A stretch of 64,000 bases of DNA, taken from contig NC_060064.1 in the NCBI RefSeq assembly GCF_020283565.1, positions 5,416,001 to 5,480,000 on the forward strand, in the 5' to 3' direction. The first letter of the stretch is position 1. The number at the start of each line of letters is the position of its first letter. The notes under the pieces are model-generated. The model did not search any database and was not told the DNA's origin. It saw only the letters and a list, made by a program, of their open reading frames with translations. Shown piece after piece: positions 58,150 through 64,000 of this stretch. The DNA comes from Trifolium pratense (taxonomy: Eukaryota > Streptophyta > Magnoliopsida > Fabales > Fabaceae). A program made the position numbers and the translations under genes.

Positions 58150-58510
58150 GTGTATGTTTCCTCCTTTTTTAACTTAGAAAATTTTACAAACTTTCGTTGT
58201 TTATAATTCCAACCGGGGAGCTTCCCCGTCTTTTTAACTTAGCAAATTTTTGAGAAATTTCGTTGTTTGAAATTCCAACCGGGGAGCCTCCCCGTCTAAT
58301 AACTTAGAACATTTTTTGACGGAATTTCATTGTTTAAAATTCCAACCGGGGAGGTCTGGTCCCTACCTTTAACTTAACGAAATTTTATGCTAATTTCATG
58401 CTCAAAATCTGAGCCGGGGAGCTTATCCCCATTTTTAACTTAACGAAATTTGTTGTTTAAACTTCGTGCCGGGGAGCTTATTTCCCCGTTATTGAGGTGC
58501 TCGTCTGGGC
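58150..58510. repeat. ~65-bp tandem repeats with CCGGGGAGCTTxxCCCCG core
   Basis: Five units (cores near 58213, 58280, 58346, 58414, 58469) contain AACTTAGAAAATTTT, TTTCGTTGTTTxxAATTCC and ACCGGGGAGCTTCCCCGTCT. A degenerate sixth core lies near 58611. The palindromic core is related to that of the leader-intron array at 55512-55752, on the other side of the antisense gene. It lies between the antisense gene's 3' end and the gag-pol stop. Confidence 0.8.
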
Positions 58511-58985
58511 ATGCTGGTATGCTCACTCGAGCAAGTTGGTGTGCTAAGTTTTGCCTGTTTTGTATACTTATCATATTTTTGCATGTATGAATGCTGTGCT
58601 CGTTGTTATTTTGCCGGGGGGTTTCCCCTGCTTGGTATTGAGCATGTTTTATTGAGGGTAGTCTCCTCTGTTTTGACTTAAACAGTTTGGGGAACTGTAT
58701 AAGCACTTAGAGTTGTTTCTAAGTTACGCGAATACAAGCACGCTAGTGTACCCTTCTTCGCAACCTGAACCTCCCATCGCGAGCTGGGTGCTAGGTCGTG
58801 GCACGGGGACGATGGGCTCGTTTCAAGAGTTATCCTCGTCTAGCAGGAGTTCCATTTCCCTTCTGGTGAATTAGTTCCCCTGCTATGGTTTTAGATAAGC
58901 ACGTGTGCCATGGTGCCCTCCGTTGTTTAAGGTGCTCGATTCGTTGTGTTCTGAAGTGCGAGCAACCTTTTAGTGTGGCAATAAC
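58511..58985. other. Internal spacer of the gypsy element
   Basis: Non-coding region between the two converging genes. It probably holds both 3' ends. No clear poly(A) signal was singled out. Confidence 0.45.
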
Positions 58986-61900
58986 TTAGCTGTAATATTG
59001 TTTCAATTTCTGGGCATTCCAGGGTCGAGGAAGTTTCTTCCCTCGAAGGTCCTCGAGATAGTATGCACCATTTTCTGTTTTGTCAATGACGCGGTATGGT
59101 CCTTCCCAATTGGGTGCAAGTTTGCCATCCTGGGAGTCTGCATTGCGTCTTAGGACGAGGCTGCCCACCTCGAATTCTCTTTTGATGACTTTGGTGTCAT
59201 GACGGGCAGCTATTTTCTGCTTCAGGGTGGCTTCCTTTAAAGAAGCTCCTGTTCGAATTTCTTCGACGAGGTCAAGCTCCTCTCGAAGTGCTTCGTCATT
59301 TTGCTCCTCGTCAAGAGGCTGCTCAGTCCGACGAGATGGTTCCCCAATCTCTACGGGGATAACTGCCTCCGTTCCGTATACCATTCGGAAGGGGGTTTCT
59401 CCAGTTGTGGAGTGTGGGGTTGTTCGATAGGCCCAGAGTACATTGTCAAGCTCTTCGACCCATTTCTTTTTGTTCTGGTCAAGTCTTCTTCGTAACCCTC
59501 TCAGGATTACTTTGTTGGCTGCTTCAGCCTGCCCGTTGGTTTGGGGGTGCTCGACCGATGTGAAGTGCTGCTTGGTGCCCAGGGCAACAAGGAATGCTTG
59601 AAAATCTTTGTCTGTAAACTGTGTTCCATTGTCTGTGACTACCACCTGTGGTATTCCGAATCTAGCTAGCACATTTCTTTTGAAGAAGCGCAGGACTCTG
59701 AGTGATGTGATGTCGGAGAGGGGTTCGGCTTCCACCCACTTTGTGAAGTAGTCCACTGCTACTATTAGGTAGCGATTTTGATAAAGTCCTTTGGTAAAAG
59801 GTCCAAGTAAGTCCATGCCCCACCAGGCGAAGGGCCAGGGGGAAGACAAAGATTTTAGTTCTCGAGGGGGAGCTAAGTGCATATCCCCATGCCTTTGGCA
59901 TTTGTCACATTTTTTGACGTGGTCTTTGGCGTCCTGTTGCATAGTAGGCCAATAGTACCCTGCTCGTAGAGCTTTCCTGGCAAGTGACCTTCCTCCCAGG
60001 TGTTGGGCGTTAATGCCCTCATGGACTTCGCGCAGTATGTAATCTGCTGTGTCCTCGTCCACACATTTTAGGAGAGGAATGGAAAATCCTCTCCTGTATA
60101 ATTTTCCATCAAGGATGACATAGGAGCAGGCTCTTCGTCTGACTACAGCTGCTTGTTTCTGGTCGTCAGGGAGAGTTCCGTGCTCGAGGAAGTTGTATAC
60201 TGGAGTCATCCAGCAGTCTTTGTCGCCAATGACGTTTATGTCCACAACCTTGCTTGGTTTTTCTATACTTGGACGAGGGAGTATCTCCTGGATGACAGAT
60301 TTGTTTCCGCCCTTCCTTTTTGTGCTTGCCAGCTTGGACAGGATATCTGCCCTTTTGTTATGCTCGCGGGGAACATGTAATATTTCAACAGAGTTGAACT
60401 TGGTGATCTTTTCCTTTACTAGCACTAGGTATTCAGAGAGGTTATCATTCTTGGTCTGATACTCTCCTAGCACCTGTGAGGCGACCAGTTGCGAATCTGT
60501 GTAGATTTTTATCTCCTTGGCTTGCAAGTCCTCGGCCAAACGTAGTCCAGCGAGGAATGCTTCATACTCTGCTTGGTTGTTTGAAGTTGGGAAGGATAGT
60601 GCTAGGGAGACTTCGATTAGTAAGCCATTCTCATTTTCAAGAATGATGCCTGCACCTGCTCCTGTAGCGCTTGATGCTCCGTCCACAAAGATTGTCCACT
60701 TATCTGCTCCGTCCACTGTAGGGGAGGAGCTCGTCATCTCTGCGACGAAGTCAGCTAGGACTTGGGCTTTTAGAGCTTTTCTGCTCTCGTAACGAATGTC
60801 GAATTCTGAGAGTTCGAGGGACCATTTGAGCATCCTGCCCGCCATATCTGGTCGACCAAGCAAAGACTTGATTGGTTGGTCTGTTCGGACCACAATTGTA
60901 TGGGCCAAGAAATAATGTCTTAGTCTCCTTGCAGCATAAACTAGTGCAAGGGCTATTTTTTCAATTTGTTGGTACCTTAGTTCAGGACCCTGCAGGGCTT
61001 TACTTGTAAAGTATACTGGTTTCTGCCCTTCGTTTGTCTCACGAATAAGAGCTGCACTTACAGCCTCTGAGGCGACGGAAAGGTACAGGTATAATACCTC
61101 CTCGTCACTTGGTCGTGAGAGGACAGGTGGCTCTGATAAGGCCTTTTTCAGATGTTGGAGAGCTTGCTCGCATTCATCTGTCCATTCGAAGACTGCTTCT
61201 TTCTTTAGTAGTTTGAAAAAGGGGAGTGCATGTTGTGCTGATTTGGATACAAATCTGGAAAGCGATGTTAGCATTCCATTGAGAGTTTGTATGGACTTCT
61301 TATCGCTCGGAGTGGGGAGCTCGGCAAAAGCTCTGCACTTGTCAGGGTTGGCTTCAATTCCTCGCTCGGTTAGGTAAAATCCCAGGAATTTACCTGCCCG
61401 GACCCCGAAGGTGCACTTCTCTGGGTTGAATCTCATGTTGTATCTCCTGGCCTGCTCGAACACCTTTCGAAGGTGCACGACATGGTCGAGTTCCTCGGGG
61501 GATTTTACGATCATGTCGTCCATGTATACCTCGAGCATGTCTCCTATTTGTCCTCGGAAGACTTTGTTCATCATTCGCTGGTATGTAGCTCCTGCATTTT
61601 TGAGACCGAAGGGCATTACGTTGTAGTAATAGTTGCCCGACTCGGTCATGAAAGCTGTTTTTTCTCTATCTGCTACTGCCATTGGAATTTGGTTATAACC
61701 TGAATAAGCATCCATAAAAGACAATAATTTAAAGCCAGAAGAATTATCAACAAGTCTATCAATGCAAGGTAAGGGATAAGAGTCTTTAGGGCAAGCCCTG
61801 TTAAGATCGGTATAGTCGCAACACATCCTCCACTTTCCATTAGATTTTTTGACGAGTACAACGTTGGACAGCCAGGTTGTATACCTGGCCTCCGAAATAA

Positions 61901-64000
61901 AATTTGCCTCTAGGAGGTCTTTTACACATTTTTCTGCAGCCTCCGATTTCTCAGGAGACTGCCTACGCCTACGTTGTACAATAGGAAGTGCAGTGGGATC
62001 AATAGTCAGCTGGTGACATGCTATGTTGGGGTCCAAGCCGGGCATCTCGGAGGCGTGCCAGGCGAACAGATCAGCATTTTCCTTCAAGCAGGCTTCAAGT
62101 TGCTTCCTAGCAAGTTCGGGGAGCCCAGTCCCAATCTTCACTGCCCTGCTCGGGTCTTCTCCGAAGGGCATCAGCTCAAACTCTCCATCCGGCACTGGAC
62201 GACGGTGCTCTTGGCTCGCCTCGTCGTCCTCCTTCATCTCCTTGCGGAGCTTCTTTTCATCCTTGCTTTCCTGCTTGGAAAAGCGGCTGTCGAGGTCAAT
62301 AGAGCTGATTTCTGGCAAGGGCAGTGAAGCTGCTGCCTTGGACTTCTTTGGTTCGGGGAGCTGCCCGATGTACTCGTTTCCCTTGGAGGAGGCATTGAAG
62401 ACTCTCCTTGCTGCTTCAATGTCTCCATGTAAGGTTGCAACTTGGCCTTTATGCGTGTAGTACTTCATTTTGAGATGGGCGGTTGATGGGACAGCCATTA
62501 AGTCAGCAATGGCTGTCCGGCCCAGGATGCATTGGTAGAGAGACGGGCAGTCCACTACCAGGAATTTCACCTTGATTGTTTTTGCAGTTTCTTCGGAGCC
62601 AACGGTGACTAGCAAGTCTACGTAGCCCCATGGCTTGGTTGTTGCCCCATTGAATCCAGAAAGATCGGATCCAAAATAGGGAGTGAGGTAGGTTTCATCC
62701 AATTGCAGAGTTTTAAAGAGTTGGGAGTACATGATGTCGCAGGAGCTTCCCTGGTCGACCAGTACCCTGCGGACGTCCATGTTTGCCATGTCCGCTCTGA
62801 TGAGCAGGGGTATCTGGGAGTTTGCAGTTCCTCCGGGCAGCTCTTCCATATAGAAAGATATGGGCCTTGACTGCCCTTTTGGTTTGTCTAAGGTTGCACT
62901 CATGTTAGAGGAGCCATCCAGTAATTCTTCAAATTTCCTTTTGATTGATCCCACAGTCTGTTTGTCAAAACCCCCAACGGAGATCACCATAGCGTGGGCA
63001 AGTGCGTCCCATTTGCTCAGCGTGGGAGCAACATAGGTGTCGTCCAAGTAGTCAGGGACAAAGAAGTCTTCAGTTCTGGAGATGGCAAGGGCAACTGGCT
63101 TGTGCCCGGATTTTTCTGGTGCAGCTTCTTCATTGTTGCTGGTCTCAGCAGCTTCTGCCCGGGGAGCATTGCCCCTCTTCACGTACTGTTTGATTTGCCC
63201 ATTTCTGATCAAAATTTCTATGGCGTCTTTCAGTTGGATGCAGTCGTCAGTCAGATGGCCGTAACCTTTGTGGTACTTGCAGTACCTGCTCTTGTCTTGG
63301 CCAGGCTTTGTGGGTTGTTGTCTTGGAAATTTAATTCCTGCTTTGGTGAATTCAGCTGAGTTGCACTCTTTCCAAATTTCTTCCTGGGTTCTGTTAAGGG
63401 GAGTATAGTTGCTGAACGTGCTAGGAGGTCCACGGGGTTCCCTAGGTCTTTCGCCTCTTCGTCTTCCTCCTCCCCGGCTGGGCTGTTCAGCATTTGAGCG
63501 AGGAGCAGGTTGACTGTTTCCTGCTCGCCCATAGCGGGCAGCATCTGCAGCTTGTTGCTCTTCATATTGGATGTATGGTTGAGATTTGAGGAGGAGGTCG
63601 CTAAAGGTGCGTGGTTTTTCGATTCCCGCGGCTTTTGCAAAGTCAGTATTCGGTCTGAGGCCCCTTTGGAGCAGGTATTTCTTCATATCATCAGTTGTTT
63701 CTACCTGGACGGCCTCTTTGTTGAACCTCTCTATAAAACTACGGAGAGATTCATTATCACCTTGGAAGATGGCGTCCAGGACTGCCTCGGTCTTTGGCTG
63801 CTTGCGGGAAGCAGTGAAGTGTCTGCGGAACTGGTCGGAGAGGTCCATCCATGAGACAATGGAACGAGGAGGTAGGCTGTGATACCAGGCCATAGCTCCC
63901 TTCCTGAGGGTAGTTGGGAAAATTCTGCATCTTATAGCTCCGCTGACCCTTAAGAAGTTCAGGGTAGCGTTGATTGAAGCAATGTGTTCATCTGGGTCTG
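58986..64000 (-). CDS. Gypsy gag-pol polyprotein, Tat lineage, 5'-partial
   Basis: The frame is open from the right edge to a stop at 58986, at least 1670 codons; the start lies outside. Residues below count from the Met at 63893. Gag is at ~1-120 (WMDLSDQFRRHFTASRKQ, SLRSFIERFNKE). A zinc-knuckle-like CKYHKGYGHLTDDC lies near 205. The protease has the motif VDQGSSCDIMYSQLF. RT follows (WRMCCDYTDLNRACPKDSYP, MPFGLKNAGATYQRMMNKVF, VYMDDMIVKS), then the first RNase H (YLSVASEAVSAALIRE). A second, archaeal-type RNase H follows (WTIFVDGASSATGAGAGI, NNQAEYEAFLAGL, IYTDSQLVASQV). Integrase closes it with zinc region HLGGRSLARKAL/CDKCQRHG and catalytic D1361, D1421, E1457 (D-35-E). The protein replicates and integrates the element. 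No stop or frameshift was seen. Confidence 0.95.
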   Translation of the reverse strand, partial: DPDEHIASINATLNFLRVSGAIRCRIFPTTLRKGAMAWYHSLPPRSIVSWMDLSDQFRRHFTASRKQPKTEAVLDAIFQGDNESLRSFIERFNKEAVQVETTDDMKKYLLQRGLRPNTDFAKAAGIEKPRTFSDLLLKSQPYIQYEEQQAADAARYGRAGNSQPAPRSNAEQPSRGGGRRRGERPREPRGPPSTFSNYTPLNRTQEEIWKECNSAEFTKAGIKFPRQQPTKPGQDKSRYCKYHKGYGHLTDDCIQLKDAIEILIRNGQIKQYVKRGNAPRAEAAETSNNEEAAPEKSGHKPVALAISRTEDFFVPDYLDDTYVAPTLSKWDALAHAMVISVGGFDKQTVGSIKRKFEELLDGSSNMSATLDKPKGQSRPISFYMEELPGGTANSQIPLLIRADMANMDVRRVLVDQGSSCDIMYSQLFKTLQLDETYLTPYFGSDLSGFNGATTKPWGYVDLLVTVGSEETAKTIKVKFLVVDCPSLYQCILGRTAIADLMAVPSTAHLKMKYYTHKGQVATLHGDIEAARRVFNASSKGNEYIGQLPEPKKSKAAASLPLPEISSIDLDSRFSKQESKDEKKLRKEMKEDDEASQEHRRPVPDGEFELMPFGEDPSRAVKIGTGLPELARKQLEACLKENADLFAWHASEMPGLDPNIACHQLTIDPTALPIVQRRRRQSPEKSEAAEKCVKDLLEANFISEARYTTWLSNVVLVKKSNGKWRMCCDYTDLNRACPKDSYPLPCIDRLVDNSSGFKLLSFMDAYSGYNQIPMAVADREKTAFMTESGNYYYNVMPFGLKNAGATYQRMMNKVFRGQIGDMLEVYMDDMIVKSPEELDHVVHLRKVFEQARRYNMRFNPEKCTFGVRAGKFLGFYLTERGIEANPDKCRAFAELPTPSDKKSIQTLNGMLTSLSRFVSKSAQHALPFFKLLKKEAVFEWTDECEQALQHLKKALSEPPVLSRPSDEEVLYLYLSVASEAVSAALIRETNEGQKPVYFTSKALQGPELRYQQIEKIALALVYAARRLRHYFLAHTIVVRTDQPIKSLLGRPDMAGRMLKWSLELSEFDIRYESRKALKAQVLADFVAEMTSSSPTVDGADKWTIFVDGASSATGAGAGIILENENGLLIEVSLALSFPTSNNQAEYEAFLAGLRLAEDLQAKEIKIYTDSQLVASQVLGEYQTKNDNLSEYLVLVKEKITKFNSVEILHVPREHNKRADILSKLASTKRKGGNKSVIQEILPRPSIEKPSKVVDINVIGDKDCWMTPVYNFLEHGTLPDDQKQAAVVRRRACSYVILDGKLYRRGFSIPLLKCVDEDTADYILREVHEGINAQHLGGRSLARKALRAGYYWPTMQQDAKDHVKKCDKCQRHGDMHLAPPRELKSLSSPWPFAWWGMDLLGPFTKGLYQNRYLIVAVDYFTKWVEAEPLSDITSLRVLRFFKRNVLARFGIPQVVVTDNGTQFTDKDFQAFLVALGTKQHFTSVEHPQTNGQAEAANKVILRGLRRRLDQNKKKWVEELDNVLWAYRTTPHSTTGETPFRMVYGTEAVIPVEIGEPSRRTEQPLDEEQNDEALREELDLVEEIRTGASLKEATLKQKIAARHDTKVIKREFEVGSLVLRRNADSQDGKLAPNWEGPYRVIDKTENGAYYLEDLRGKKLPRPWNAQKLKQYYS

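Larger units (their letters stand above)
54324..64000 (-). mobile_element. Ty3/gypsy (Tat-lineage) LTR retrotransposon, cut by the window edge
   Basis: Layout on the minus strand, right to left: gag-pol (from beyond 64000 to 58986), a repeat-rich spacer, an antisense gene (55916-57945 on plus), its promoter, the polypurine tract, and the 3' LTR (54324-54766). The 5' LTR and the gag start lie outside the window, so at least 9.7 kb are present. Two RNase H domains, RT before integrase, and an extra antisense gene identify the Tat lineage. Base composition is clearly richer in GC than the surrounding DNA, and the frames are unbroken, so the element looks young. Confidence 0.92.

Noticed and set aside
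62023..62460. 145-codon and neighbouring plus-strand frames over gag-pol
   Set aside because: Shadows of the gypsy polyprotein in GC-richer sequence.

Overview
The window is AT-rich nuclear DNA from a flowering plant. It has spaced, intron-bearing genes of plant-only families, long intergenic stretches full of MITEs, SINEs and LTR retrotransposons, and Stowaway/Tourist-type elements. The repeat flavour (a TRIM with TGTTAGAAG ends, GTGCCCCCGG-ended MITEs) reminds me of papilionoid legumes such as Medicago or Trifolium. That is an impression from the sequence, not a database result.

Three host genes are supported. A single-exon U-box/ARM E3 ubiquitin ligase of the PUB22/23 group lies on the minus strand at 4730-5983. 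A two-exon BTB/POZ protein of the At3g05675 type lies on the plus strand at 17718-19476. A four-coding-exon BEL1-like TALE homeodomain factor, close to BLH1, lies on the minus strand at 22686-27652, with a further 5' UTR exon near 28.7 kb. They share no obvious pathway, and each has its own promoter region.

The rest is mobile DNA and relics. 1-17.4 kb holds a 1 kb hAT-type element with a perfect 8-bp target-site duplication (TSD), a TRIM with a 5-bp TSD, three small Mutator-type MITEs with perfect 9-bp TSDs, Stowaway and Tourist MITEs, and SINEs. 19.6-22.4 kb holds a sequence-identical duplication exactly 1,500 bp apart enclosing a perfect 316-bp tandem pair. 29.7-30.1 kb is a near-perfect fold-back MITE upstream of the homeobox gene. 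32,971-38,074 is a complete, young-looking Ty1/copia element on the minus strand with one uninterrupted polyprotein and 519-bp LTRs that differ at 4 positions. 38-54 kb has no convincing host gene. It contains a Mutator-type element nested in a Stowaway-like element, a minisatellite, a LINE RNase H relic and a cluster of three palindrome-filled Mutator-type elements. From 54,324 to the right edge lies a Ty3/gypsy element of the Tat lineage (dual RNase H), cut by the window end. It has an LTR, an intact gag-pol on the minus strand, and a spliced gene on the opposite strand with its own TATA box.

The most distinctive material is the palindrome-bearing Mutator-type cluster at 49.66-51.29 kb, and the antisense gene of the Tat element with its CTCGT-motif array and CGGGGAG/CTCCCCG hairpin repeats. 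No CRISPR, rRNA or standard tRNA gene was seen.
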